DNA of 45,808 nucleotides from Streptomyces barringtoniae (GTDB lineage Bacteria > Actinomycetota > Actinomycetes > Streptomycetales > Streptomycetaceae), in NCBI RefSeq assembly GCF_020819595.1, contig NZ_JAJHNP010000038.1:1-45808 (forward strand). The letters run 5' to 3'. A program made the position numbers and the translations under genes. How positions within the stretch are numbered: position 1 is the stretch's first letter; every line of letters begins with the position of its first letter. The notes below the pieces were generated by a model. The model saw nothing but the letters and a program-made list of their open reading frames with translations. It made no database searches and was not told where the DNA came from. Shown one piece after another: positions 24,622-32,875 of the stretch.

Positions 24622-25644
24622 GTGGCAGGACGTTTCGCTCAGCGCCCCACGCGTACGACCGTGCGCGGCGGCCATGCCGGCGTGCCCGCGGGCGCCGCTG
24701 CCGGGATACCACGGCAGGCTTCGGCTCCGGCGCGGGTACGGCGGTGGGTGCCGGACGGGCCGCTCGATCTCGGGCTGGTGCTCGGGCCGCTGCGGCGCGG
24801 GCCCGCCGACCCCACCTTCCGGGCCACCGCGGACGGATCCGTGTGGCGGGCCAGCCGCACGCCCGCCGGGCCGGGCACGCTGAGGGTGCGGGCGTACGGC
24901 GGTGAGGTGCGCGGCGAGGCGTGGGGGCCGGGGGCGCAGTGGCTGCTGGACCGGCTGCCCGAGTGGCTCGGCGCGGCCGACGAGCCGGAGGTGTTCGTGC
25001 CTCGGCACCGGGTCGTGGCCTTGGCGCGGCATCGGCGCCCCGGCTTGCGGCTGACGCGGACCGGGCTGGTGCTGGAGTCCTTGATCCCGTCGGTGCTGGA
25101 GCAGAAGGTCACGACCGACGAGGCGTATCGGGCGTGGCGGTTGCTCGTGCGGAGGTTCGGGGAGCGCGCACCGGGACCGGCGGGGGCTGGGGAACGGCCG
25201 ATGTACGTGATGCCTGCGCCACGGACGTGGGCGCTGATTCCCTCCTGGGAGTGGCATCGGGCCGGGGTCGACGACAAGCGGGCGTCGACGATTCTGCGTG
25301 CCGTGCGGGTCGCTGCGCGGCTGGAGCAGGCGGTGGGGATGCCGGCGCTCGAGGCTCAGGCGCGGTTGGAGGTCGTGCCGGGGATCGGGCCGTGGACGTC
25401 GGCGGAGGTGGTGCAGCGCAGTCATGGGGCGGCGGATGCGGTGACGGTCGGGGACCTGCATCTGCCGGGGATCGTGGGGTGGGCGTTGGCGAGGGACCGG
25501 CATGCCGACGATGCGGTGATGCTGCGCCTGCTGGAGCCGTATGCCGGGCAGCGGCATCGGGCGGTCCGTTTGATCCTGCTGAGCGGGAACGCACCTGCGC
25601 GCCGGGCGCCGAAGATGCCTCGGGTGGACATCGGGCTGCTGTGA
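24622..25644 (+). CDS. DNA-3-methyladenine glycosylase II (AlkA-like)
   Basis: A 340-residue base-excision repair enzyme of the helix-hairpin-helix superfamily. It lacks an Ada-type regulatory domain. The N-terminal ~40 residues are disordered. The GTG start at 24622 has only CAGGACC upstream. The HhH motif and catalytic region are visible as LEVVPGIGPWTSAEVVQR, followed by the conserved Asp in TVGDLHLP that attacks alkylated purines. ESLIPSVLEQKVTTDEAYRAW forms the helix before it. A separate promoter (TAGTCT at about 24567) may drive it, 92 bp after fbiB. It converges with the NDP-sugar synthase gene. Confidence 0.9.
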   Translation: MAGRFAQRPTRTTVRGGHAGVPAGAAAGIPRQASAPARVRRWVPDGPLDLGLVLGPLRRGPADPTFRATADGSVWRASRTPAGPGTLRVRAYGGEVRGEAWGPGAQWLLDRLPEWLGAADEPEVFVPRHRVVALARHRRPGLRLTRTGLVLESLIPSVLEQKVTTDEAYRAWRLLVRRFGERAPGPAGAGERPMYVMPAPRTWALIPSWEWHRAGVDDKRASTILRAVRVAARLEQAVGMPALEAQARLEVVPGIGPWTSAEVVQRSHGAADAVTVGDLHLPGIVGWALARDRHADDAVMLRLLEPYAGQRHRAVRLILLSGNAPARRAPKMPRVDIGLL

Positions 25645-25723
25645 GGCGCCCTGTGCCGGGGCCGGGCGGGGGTGGGTTTCGCTTGCCCTCGCTCGCGGGG
25701 TGCCGCCGAGCCGGTGCGGTGCT

Positions 25724-25751
25724 GCAGTTCCCCAGGGGCGCGGGGAACTGC
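25724..25751. repeat. Dispersed Streptomyces palindromic repeat (terminator-like), copy 2
   Basis: GCAGTTCCCC-AGGGGCGC-GGGGAACTGC: perfect 10-bp stem with an 8-nt loop, between convergent alkA-like and NDP-sugar synthase genes. Same element as at 15321-15350. Confidence 0.8.
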
Positions 25752-25808
25752 GCGATCAGCCACGACGCGCCCGCAGGCCAATCGAACCGCCCCCGAACAC
25801 ACGGGGTC

Positions 25809-25825
25809 TGGGGGCGCAGCCCCCA
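25809..25825. terminator. Second hairpin in the convergent gap
   Basis: TGGGGGC-GCA-GCCCCCA: 7-bp stem and 3-nt loop, 23 nt past the NDP-sugar synthase stop (minus strand). Together with the repeat at 25724-25751 it probably stops transcription from both sides. Confidence 0.6.
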
Positions 25826-25847
25826 TGGTCGGCGGTCCGAGTGACCG

Positions 25848-26930
25848 TTACTGGTCGGAAGAGAAGCGCACCGCGCCCGCCGGGATGCGGGCGTCGCACC
25901 ACACGCGTACTCCCTCGCGGAGTTCGTTGTCGGCGCCGATGACCGCGCCGTCGCCGACGACCGTGCCGGTGAGGACCGTGCGTTCGCCCACGCGGGCCCT
26001 GGTGCCGATGAGGGAGTCGGTGATGACGGCGCCCGGTTCGATGACGGCCCCCGGGAGGATCGTGGAGCCGGAGACCCGCGCCCCCTCGGCCACGAACGCG
26101 CCCTCGCCGACCACCGTGCCGCCGGTCAGCTTGGCGTCCGGCGCCACCGTCGCCGTGGGAAGGATCAGGCGGTCGCCGCAGCGGCCGGGGACCGCCGGGG
26201 ACGGGGCGCGCCCCAGGACCAGGTCGGCCGAGCCGCGGACGAACGCCGCCGGGGTGCCGAGGTCCAGCCAGTACGTGGAGTCGACCATGCCCTGGAGATG
26301 GGCGCCGGCCGAGAGGAGGTCGGGGAAGGTCTCGCGCTCCACCGACACCGGGCGGCCCAGCGGGATCGTGTCGATGACCGAGCGGCGGAAGACGTACGCC
26401 CCCGCGTTGATCTGGTCGGTGACGATCTCCTCCGGCGTCTGCGGCTTCTCCAGGAAGGCGAGGACGCGGCCGGTCTCGTCCGTGGGGACCAGGCCGTAGG
26501 CCCGCGGGTCCGTCACCTTCGTCAGGTGCAGGGAGACGTCCGCGCCGGTCGACTTGTGCGTGTCGACCAGGGCCCTGATGTCCAGGCCCGTCAGAATGTC
26601 GCCGTTGAAGATGAGCACCGGGTCGTCGGGGCCGGAGTGCAGACGCGAGGCGACATTGCGGATCGCGCCGCCCGTGCCGAGCGGCTCCTCCTCCGTCACG
26701 TACTCGATGCGCAGGCCGAGGGAGGAGCCGTCGCCGAAGTACGGCTCGAAGACCTCGGCCAGATAGCTCGTGGCGAGGACGATGTGGTCCACGCCCGCCG
26801 CTTTGGCCCGCGCCAGCTGGTGCGTGAGGAACGGCACCCCGGCGGCGGGGACCATGGGCTTGGGCGTGTGCACCGTGAGGGGACGCAGCCGGGTGCCTTT
26901 GCCGCCGACCAGGAGGATCGCTTCTGTCAC
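25848..26930 (-). CDS. NDP-sugar synthase, probable mannose-1-phosphate guanylyltransferase
   Basis: A 360-residue nucleotidyltransferase. The N-terminal Rossmann-like domain (1-235) has the nucleotide loop AILLVGGKGTRLRPLT, the activating KPMVPA, EEPLGTGGAIRN, the metal Asp in LIFNGDIL and the sugar-1-phosphate Lys in FLEKPQTPEE. The C-terminal part (about 250-360) is a left-handed beta-helix of hexapeptide-like turns (VAPDAKLTGGTVVGEGAFV). By synteny with mycobacterial Rv3264c and because manA and manB lie nearby, GDP-mannose is the likeliest product. Glucose-1-phosphate specificity cannot be excluded. Proteins of this length lack an acyltransferase activity. Confidence 0.9.
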   Translation of the reverse strand: MTEAILLVGGKGTRLRPLTVHTPKPMVPAAGVPFLTHQLARAKAAGVDHIVLATSYLAEVFEPYFGDGSSLGLRIEYVTEEEPLGTGGAIRNVASRLHSGPDDPVLIFNGDILTGLDIRALVDTHKSTGADVSLHLTKVTDPRAYGLVPTDETGRVLAFLEKPQTPEEIVTDQINAGAYVFRRSVIDTIPLGRPVSVERETFPDLLSAGAHLQGMVDSTYWLDLGTPAAFVRGSADLVLGRAPSPAVPGRCGDRLILPTATVAPDAKLTGGTVVGEGAFVAEGARVSGSTILPGAVIEPGAVITDSLIGTRARVGERTVLTGTVVGDGAVIGADNELREGVRVWCDARIPAGAVRFSSDQ

Positions 26931-26953
26931 CTGTCGTCTCTGCTTCCTGCCGG

Positions 26954-26992
26954 GACCGGCCGAACTACTCGTTTCACTCGTTTCGGCCGGTC
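26954..26992. promoter_or_regulatory. Inverted repeat upstream of the NDP-sugar synthase gene
   Basis: GACCGGCCGAA, 17 bp, TTCGGCCGGTC: perfect 11-bp arms starting 24 bp before the ATG at 26930. It overlaps the region after a -10-like TACACT on the minus strand. It could be an operator or leader hairpin for this gene, or the terminator of the PGRP gene 124 bp upstream. Confidence 0.45.
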
Positions 26993-27115
26993 AGTGTATG
27001 CAGACCGTAGCGGCGGCTCCCTTGACAACCACCCGGTTTCCCACGAGATCGGTGAGAGAACGGTGTGAGAGCGGCGGGCCCCCGAAGACGGCGCCGAGCG
27101 CACACCCCGGCCGGC

Positions 27116-28591
27116 TCAGCGCCCCTGGTAGCGCGCCGCGCTGGAACGGGCCGTACCGAGCTTGGCGTAAAGCCGTTTGCCGGGGCACTCGGTGGCGAAT
27201 CCGTCCCGATGGCCGGAGATCACGTTCAGTCGTACCTTCTTACCTTTGGGGTAGAGGTTGCCACCGCCCGACGTGAGATATGTCTTGGCACGCGGATCGG
27301 CCCCGGAGAGTCCGAGCTTCCACGCGATGAGCCGGGCGACCGCCTTCACCGCGGCGCCGGACGGCTTCGTCCCGCCGAACGAGCCGATCACCGCGATGCC
27401 CATGCTGTTGTTGTTGAAGCCGAGGGTGTGCGCGCCGAGGACCGCCTTCGCCACGCCGCCGGCCCGGCCCTCGTAGATGGTTCCGCACTTGTCGACGAGG
27501 AAGTTGTAGCCGATGTCCCGCCAGCCCATGCTCGCGACGTGGTAGCGGTAGATACTGCGGATGACGGAGGGGGCCTGGGAGCAGCTGTACTTGTTGCCGG
27601 AGGCCGTGTGGTGCACGAAGGCCGCCTTGAGCTTCTTCGTGTAGACGAACCCGCTCTGGCGCAGTGACTCGTCCGCGCCCCAGCCGCGGCGGGTGACGAT
27701 CCGCGGGCGCGGCCCGATGTACGGCTTGGCCCGCACCGGCCCTGCCAGGCGGGCGAGTTCCCGCTCGGTGGCCCGCTTGCCCAGCGCCGGGATCTCCAGG
27801 GCGCCGAAGCGGGCGAGGTCCGTGTTGGCGGCCGAGGCCGCCCGTTCCGCCTCCGAGCGCGGACCGGTACGGGGCGCCTGGGCCGGCGCGCCCCCGGGGG
27901 CCGCCTCCGCACCGGGGTCGACGAGTTCCAGGCGCAGGCCGGAGGGCAACGGGGGCTCCGGGCGCTGCGGTTCGGCCGTACGGCCGTCCCGCGCACCCCG
28001 GCCGGCGGCACGCACCCGGAGGTCCACACCGTCGGATTCGCCCACCCACAGCGGTGCGGTCGCCCCGCGCACCCGCCGCGCGTCGCGTTCCGCCGTGCCG
28101 GGGTCGGCGCCGTGGTCGGCGTTGTGCGTCTCGACGTCCTGCCAGCCGGACCACTTCCCCGTCCGCGCGGACCGCGTCCGCACCTGGACCCGGCCGTGCA
28201 ACTCGGTGTCCGGGTCGTTCCAGACGACCCCGACCAGCGAGAAGTGCTCGCCGTCGCCCCGGTACAGGCCCTGCTCCGGGGCGGTGCCGAGGACCCGCAC
28301 GCGGGAGAGGGGGACGAGGGGCAGCGAGCGGGTGCCGCCCGGGACACCGGCTTCGGACGACCGTACGGATGCGCCCGCCTCGGACGGCCGTGCGGGTACG
28401 GCGGCTCCGGACGACCGCACCGCTGCGGCGGCCCCGGACGGTCGTGCGGGTGCGGCGGCTGCGGGCGGGGCCGACAGCGGAAGCGCGAGGGCCGCGGCGC
28501 AGGTGACGCCGATCGAGGAGACGGCGATCGACGGGGCGCCGTTGGACGAAGTCAGGAATCCACGCATAGTCATGATCTTGAACATAGTCAT
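27116..28591 (-). CDS. Secreted peptidoglycan-recognition amidase (PGRP)
   Basis: A 491-residue exported protein. The N-terminus has a signal peptide (VSSIGVTCAAALALPLSAPPAAAA), then a 9-residue tandem-repeat region and an extracellular beta-rich region (about 95-190). The C-terminal PGRP/amidase_2 domain (about 310-490) begins with RGWGADESL. Zinc ligands are the first His of AAFVHHTASG, the His of VISGHRDG and the Cys of FATECPG; GYNFLVDKCGTIYEGRAGG and NNNSMGIAVIGSF are family hallmarks. It should cleave the N-acetylmuramoyl-L-alanine bond. Several clustered ATGs (28591, 28585, 28573, 28567) make the exact start uncertain; 28591 has GGACAG upstream. Divergent from the TIGR03089 gene. Confidence 0.9.
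   Translation of the reverse strand: MTMFKIMTMRGFLTSSNGAPSIAVSSIGVTCAAALALPLSAPPAAAAPARPSGAAAAVRSSGAAVPARPSEAGASVRSSEAGVPGGTRSLPLVPLSRVRVLGTAPEQGLYRGDGEHFSLVGVVWNDPDTELHGRVQVRTRSARTGKWSGWQDVETHNADHGADPGTAERDARRVRGATAPLWVGESDGVDLRVRAAGRGARDGRTAEPQRPEPPLPSGLRLELVDPGAEAAPGGAPAQAPRTGPRSEAERAASAANTDLARFGALEIPALGKRATERELARLAGPVRAKPYIGPRPRIVTRRGWGADESLRQSGFVYTKKLKAAFVHHTASGNKYSCSQAPSVIRSIYRYHVASMGWRDIGYNFLVDKCGTIYEGRAGGVAKAVLGAHTLGFNNNSMGIAVIGSFGGTKPSGAAVKAVARLIAWKLGLSGADPRAKTYLTSGGGNLYPKGKKVRLNVISGHRDGFATECPGKRLYAKLGTARSSAARYQGR
28356..28463. repeat. 27-bp tandem repeat, four copies, in the PGRP gene
   Basis: Four 27-bp units beginning GAC(G)-A/G-C-C/T-CGT/C encode degenerate 9-residue repeats (R-P/S-S-G/E-A-A/G-A/V-x-x) just after the signal peptide, probably a flexible spacer. 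Confidence 0.75.
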
Positions 28592-28683
28592 ACAAATCTG
28601 TCCATCCATGAACTGACGGACCGTCGGAAACCGTTCCGCCGAACCGGTGGCCCCACCGCACGCTGCACGCGCCCGCCCGCGCG

Positions 28684-28689
28684 TACCCT
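28684..28689 (+). promoter_or_regulatory. -10 box for a leaderless TIGR03089 transcript
   Basis: TACCCT, 7 nt (TTCCCGG), then GTG at 28697, and no Shine-Dalgarno. This is the clearest leaderless start in the window. Confidence 0.55.
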
Positions 28690-28696
28690 TTCCCGG

Positions 28697-29452
28697 GTGA
28701 ACGCCACCGATCGCACCCCTGCCGACCTGCTGGCTTCCGCGCTCGCCGCGGACCCCGGCCGCCCGCTGGTGACCTTCTACGACGACGCCACGGGCGAACG
28801 CGTCGAACTGTCCGTGGCCACCTTCGCCAATTGGGTGGCCAAGACCGCGAACCTCCTTCAGGGCGACCTGTCCGCCGGTCCCGGCGACCGGGTCGCGCTG
28901 CTGCTGCCCGCGCACTGGCAGACGGCGGTGTGGCTGCTGGCCTGCTCCGCGGTGGGCGCGGTGGCGGACGTCGGCGGGGATCCGGCCGCGGCGGACGTCG
29001 TCGTCAGCGGGCCGGACTCGCTGGATGCGGCGCGGGCGTGCCGGGGTGAGCGGGTGGCGCTGGCGCTACGGCCGCTCGGCGGGAGGTTTCCGCAGGCCCC
29101 CGAGGGGTTCGTCGACTACGCCGTGGAAGTGCCGGGACAGGGGGACCGGTTCGTGCCGTTCGCGCCGGTGGAGCCCGAGGAGCCCGCGCTGATCGTCGCC
29201 GGGCGGGAGTTCAGCGGGGCGGAGGTCGTTCAGCGGGCCCTGGCCGAGGCGCCCTCGCTGGATCTGACGGGACCCGGATCGAGGTTGTTGTCCGGGCTGT
29301 CGTACGACACCTGGGAAGGGGTCCGCGCGGGGTTGTACGCGCCGCTGGCCACCGGCGGGTCCGTGGTGCTGTGCCGGCATCTGGACCGGCTGGACGAGGA
29401 GGCTCTCGCCAAGCGGATCGAGAACGAGCGGGTGACCGCGGTGCGCCGCTGA
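28697..29452 (+). CDS. TIGR03089 family protein (AMP-binding enzyme fragment family)
   Basis: A 251-residue protein of the actinobacterial TIGR03089 family. It resembles only the N-terminal part of acyl-CoA/AMP-forming synthetases: LLASALAADPGRPLVTFYDDATGERVEL, NLLQGDLSAGPGDRVALLLPAHWQTAVWLLA and a late LYAPLATGGSVVLCRHLD. The usual AMP-binding Ser/Thr/Gly-rich loop, hinge and C-terminal lid are absent, so it is unlikely to be a complete ligase. It is a stable family, not a recent truncation. Function unknown. It lies between the PGRP amidase and the first LCP gene. Confidence 0.88.
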   Translation: MNATDRTPADLLASALAADPGRPLVTFYDDATGERVELSVATFANWVAKTANLLQGDLSAGPGDRVALLLPAHWQTAVWLLACSAVGAVADVGGDPAAADVVVSGPDSLDAARACRGERVALALRPLGGRFPQAPEGFVDYAVEVPGQGDRFVPFAPVEPEEPALIVAGREFSGAEVVQRALAEAPSLDLTGPGSRLLSGLSYDTWEGVRAGLYAPLATGGSVVLCRHLDRLDEEALAKRIENERVTAVRR

Positions 29453-29565
29453 GCGGCACCGCCGTCCCCCGAGTGGAGTAACACAGGGCGCCTCCCCCGC
29501 CCTCCGCCGCCATGGTCGTAAGAGCAGGACGTGACGCTCGTACGCCATGAGGGGGTGCCCCGCCC

Positions 29566-30801
29566 GTGCCCGACACCGCAGGCAAGGCCCTCGGTCCCGG
29601 CCCCGGGGCCTCCGCCACCGGCACAGGGCTCGTACGGCGGCGTCGGCGGCGGTGGGCGAAGGTGACGGCGCTCGGTGCCGCCGTCCTCCTCGCGGCGGCC
29701 GCCGGGACCGGCTGGGCCCTCTACGCCAAGCTCAGCGCGAACATCACGGCGGACGACGCGGCCGCCCGCGAACTGGCCCGGTACGAGCGGGAACGGCCCT
29801 CCGAACTGGTGCGGGGCGCGCAGAACATCCTGCTGATCGGGTCGGACACGCGGGCCGGGGAGGGGAACTCCGCGTACGGGCGGGATCTGGGCACCGAGCG
29901 GTCGGACACCACGATCCTGCTGCATCTGGCCGCCGACCGGCGCAGCGCCACCGCCGTGTCCCTGCCGAGGGACCTGATGGTGGACATCCCCGGCTGCCGG
30001 CAGCCGGACGGCAGCCGCAGCGAGCCGGTGTTCGCGATGTTCAACCACGCCTTCCAGCTGGGCGGTTCGGCGTGCACGATCCGGACGGTCGAGAAGCTGA
30101 CGGACATTCGGATCGACCATCACGTGGTCGTGGACTTCAGCGGGTTCAAGAAGATGGTGAACGCCGTCGACGGGGTGCAGGTCTGCCTGAAGGAGCCCAT
30201 CGACGACAAGGCGGCCCTGCTGAGGCTGCCCGCGGGCAGGGTCATGCTCAACGGGGAGCAGGCGCTCGGGTTCGTACGGGCCCGCAAGTCGCTCGGCGAC
30301 GGCAGCGACACCGAACGGATGGAACGCCAGCAGCGGTTCCTCGGCGCGCTCGTCGACAAGATGCAGAGCAACGATGTCCTGCTGAACCCGGTGAAGCTGT
30401 ATCCGGTGCTGGACGCGGCGACCTCCTCGCTGACCACGGATCCGGAACTGGCCAGTCTGCGTGGCTTGTACCAGTTGGTGCGCGGGCTGCGTGACATCCC
30501 CACCGAACAGGTGCAGTTCCTGACGGTGCCGAGGGAGTCGTACGTCTACGACTCCAATCGTGACCAACTCGTGGAGCCGGAGGCCGAGAGGCTGTTCGCC
30601 CGGCTGCGGGCCGACCAGCCCTTGGTTGTGACCCGGGAGACGCCGCAGGAGACGCCTCAGCAGACGGCACAGACGGCACTGACGGCGCAGACGGACGGGC
30701 AGACAGACGGGCAGCCGGACGGCGGGAACGGCACCTCCGCCGGTCCGTCACCCACACCGACGTTCCGCGGGAACACCGCCGCCGAACACGCCTGTCAGTA
30801 A
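29566..30801 (+). CDS. LCP family glycopolymer transferase 1
   Basis: A 411-residue LytR-CpsA-Psr protein. LCP enzymes transfer undecaprenyl-phosphate-linked polymers to peptidoglycan outside the membrane. A basic cytosolic N-terminus (VRRRRRRWAK) precedes one membrane span (about 33-53). The LCP domain (about 84-300) shows NILLIGSDTR, the R-S-D-T motif, VSLPRDLMVDIP and ALGFVRARKS. There is no LytR_C domain. The tail is Thr/Gln/Asp-rich and ends with a single Cys (EHACQ). Four extracellular cysteines in all. GTG start with GAGGGGG upstream. First gene of a six-member LCP cluster. Confidence 0.93.
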   Translation: MPDTAGKALGPGPGASATGTGLVRRRRRRWAKVTALGAAVLLAAAAGTGWALYAKLSANITADDAAARELARYERERPSELVRGAQNILLIGSDTRAGEGNSAYGRDLGTERSDTTILLHLAADRRSATAVSLPRDLMVDIPGCRQPDGSRSEPVFAMFNHAFQLGGSACTIRTVEKLTDIRIDHHVVVDFSGFKKMVNAVDGVQVCLKEPIDDKAALLRLPAGRVMLNGEQALGFVRARKSLGDGSDTERMERQQRFLGALVDKMQSNDVLLNPVKLYPVLDAATSSLTTDPELASLRGLYQLVRGLRDIPTEQVQFLTVPRESYVYDSNRDQLVEPEAERLFARLRADQPLVVTRETPQETPQQTAQTALTAQTDGQTDGQPDGGNGTSAGPSPTPTFRGNTAAEHACQ

Positions 30802-30887
30802 TGCGCACATCAAGACGCCGAACTTCCGTCCGGGAAATGAGGCGGATTGCCCAGTTGTAGGCACAGGGAATTTGTCACCGGCGTCGC

Positions 30888-30913
30888 TTGACGCTGAACT
30901 GGGCGGATAGTGT
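30888..30913 (+). promoter_or_regulatory. Possible promoter of LCP gene 2
   Basis: TTGACG (30888-30893) and TAGTGT (30908-30913), spacer 14, shorter than usual. It would give a leader of about 110 nt before the GTG at 31033. The 231-bp gap contains no gene. Confidence 0.3.
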
Positions 30914-31032
30914 GAGCGATCCGGTGCACCCGGCCGCGAGGTCCGTCCTGGGGCCGTGCACTGATTCACCGAGACCCGAGCGTCTTTGAGGGGGAAGGCG
31001 CCGCGTGGCCCCGACGGAGGATTCGGACAACC

Positions 31033-32793
31033 GTGGACGCGCAAGGCCGTGGGCGGGCGGACAACATCGATCCCGCAGACCAGTGGGTACTCAATCCGAA
31101 CACCGGCGAATACGAACTGCGACTGGGCCCTTCCGCACCGCAGTCGCCGGTTCCCGGGCCCCGCAGACCCGCCTCCCGGGCGGGCTCCGGTGCGCCGCGC
31201 CGCCGTAACGACTCATCACCCGGCGACACGCGTGAGTCGCGCCAGGGGCGCGGGGGCGTCGTACCGCCGCCGCGGTCGGGCCGGCGCCGGGGCGGCGAGC
31301 CGGAGACCCCGCAGGGGCGCAGGGCCGCCCGGCGGCCGGTGAAGAAGAAGTCGAAGGCGAAGAAGGTGCTGGCGTGGACCGCCGGCGGCACGGCGTTCGT
31401 GCTGGTCGCCATCGGCACCGCCGGCTACCTCTACCTCAAGCACCTCGAGGGCAACGTCACCACGACGGACGTCGGCAGCGCGGCCAAGAACGGCTTCAGC
31501 AAGGACGACGCCTTCAACATCCTGATCATCGGCACCGACAAACGCACCGGGAAGGGCAACACGGGCTACGGCGACACCGGCAGCGTCGGGCACGCCGACA
31601 CCAACATCCTGCTGCACGTCTCCAAGGACCGGACCAACGCGACCGCGCTCAGCATTCCGCGCGACCTGGTCGTCAACGTGCCGGACTGCCCGACCAAGGA
31701 GGCGGACGGCACCGAGAAGGTCATCCCCGGCACGGAGAACGTCCGCTTCAACACCAGCCTCGGACAGGACGGGCGGGACCCCGGCTGCACCATGCGCACC
31801 GTCAAGGAGGTCACCGGCATCCAGCCGGACCACTTCATGATGGTGGACTTCAACGCGGTCAAGACGCTGACGACGGCCGTCGGCGGCGTGGACGTGTGTC
31901 TCGCGCACGCCGTGAACGACAAGCAGTCGCACCTCGACCTGCCCGCCGGCAAGCACAAGATCGAGGGCGAGCAGGCGCTGGCCTTCGTCCGCACCCGGCA
32001 CAGCTGGGGCAACCAGGGCGACCTGGACCGCATCAAGGTCCAGCAGCAGTTCATGGCCTCGCTGATGCGGAAGATGTCCTCCAGTGACACGCTCACCAGC
32101 CCGAGCAAGCTGATCGACCTCGCCGAGGCCGCCACCAAGGCACTGACCGTCGACAAGGGCATCGGCTCCGTGGGCACGCTCAAGGACATCGCGCTGGAGC
32201 TGAAGAAGGTGCCGACGAAGAACATCACCTTCCTCACGGTGCCGGTGAAGGACAACCCCGCGGACGGTGTCGTCCACAAGACGGTGATCGTCGACCCCGC
32301 GCTGGCCCCGCAGGTGTTCGACGCGATCGACAACGACGTCTCCTTCACCGAGGTGAAGAAGAAGCAGAAGGCGGAGAAGGACGCGGAGGCCGCACGCCTG
32401 AAGGGCAGCAGGTCCGCGCCCTCCGAGGTGCGGGTGCGGATCCTCAACGGCGGTGCCGTCGCCGGCAGCGCGCAGGAGACCCTCGGCTGGCTGCAGAACC
32501 AGGAGGGCGTCCTCAAGTCGGAGAACGCGGGCAACGCGCCCGCGGAGCTGGACAAGACCACGCTGGAGTACGCGCCCGACCAGGCGGCGCAGGCCCGGGA
32601 GCTGGCTCAGCTGATGGGTCTGCCCGGTTCCGCGCTCAAGCCCGGCAAGAGCGTGACCAACTCCCAGGGGCTGCCGGCGATGACGCTGACCCTGGGCAAG
32701 GACTTCAAGGGCGCGGGCGTCTCGCTCACCGCTCCGAAGAAGGCTCCGGACGTGGACAAGTCCACGGCGGACAAGGTGAAGTGCGCGTCGTAG
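31033..32793 (+). CDS. LCP family glycopolymer transferase 2, with LytR_C domain
   Basis: A 586-residue protein. The cytosolic N-terminus opens with the motif DPADQWVLNPNTGEYELR (residues 13-30), shared with LCP 5, then a Lys/Arg-rich stretch and a membrane span (about 112-136). The LCP domain (about 165-420) has NILIIGTDKR, HADTNILLHV in place of R-x-D-T, LSIPRDLVVNVP and ALAFVRTRHS. A LytR_C domain (about 455-570) follows: VRVRILNGGAVAGSAQETL and GVSLT. The C-terminus is ADKVKCAS. Cysteines: four after the membrane span. GTG start with GGAGG 12 nt upstream. Closely related to LCP 5, probably an old duplication. Confidence 0.93.
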   Translation: MDAQGRGRADNIDPADQWVLNPNTGEYELRLGPSAPQSPVPGPRRPASRAGSGAPRRRNDSSPGDTRESRQGRGGVVPPPRSGRRRGGEPETPQGRRAARRPVKKKSKAKKVLAWTAGGTAFVLVAIGTAGYLYLKHLEGNVTTTDVGSAAKNGFSKDDAFNILIIGTDKRTGKGNTGYGDTGSVGHADTNILLHVSKDRTNATALSIPRDLVVNVPDCPTKEADGTEKVIPGTENVRFNTSLGQDGRDPGCTMRTVKEVTGIQPDHFMMVDFNAVKTLTTAVGGVDVCLAHAVNDKQSHLDLPAGKHKIEGEQALAFVRTRHSWGNQGDLDRIKVQQQFMASLMRKMSSSDTLTSPSKLIDLAEAATKALTVDKGIGSVGTLKDIALELKKVPTKNITFLTVPVKDNPADGVVHKTVIVDPALAPQVFDAIDNDVSFTEVKKKQKAEKDAEAARLKGSRSAPSEVRVRILNGGAVAGSAQETLGWLQNQEGVLKSENAGNAPAELDKTTLEYAPDQAAQARELAQLMGLPGSALKPGKSVTNSQGLPAMTLTLGKDFKGAGVSLTAPKKAPDVDKSTADKVKCAS

Positions 32794-32800
32794 GTAACCC

Positions 32801-32844
32801 AACGGGCCCGTCGTGCGTCTAACCGGACGCGGGACGGGCCCGTT
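32801..32844 (+). terminator. Branched hairpin terminator after LCP gene 2
   Basis: AACGGGCCCGTC (32801-32812) pairs perfectly with GACGGGCCCGTT (32833-32844), and an inner GCGTC/GACGC stem lies in the loop. It starts 8 nt after the LCP 2 stop and ends 32 nt before the LCP 3 start, so LCP 3 probably has its own promoter or depends on read-through. Confidence 0.8.
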
Positions 32845-32875
32845 GTAACGCGCAAGGGTGGGGAGGGCAGGAAGT

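Noticed and set aside
28697..29452. TIGR03089 gene as a broken acyl-CoA synthetase pseudogene
   Set aside because: The ORF is intact, has its own promoter-like element, and proteins of this length and content form a family in Actinobacteria.
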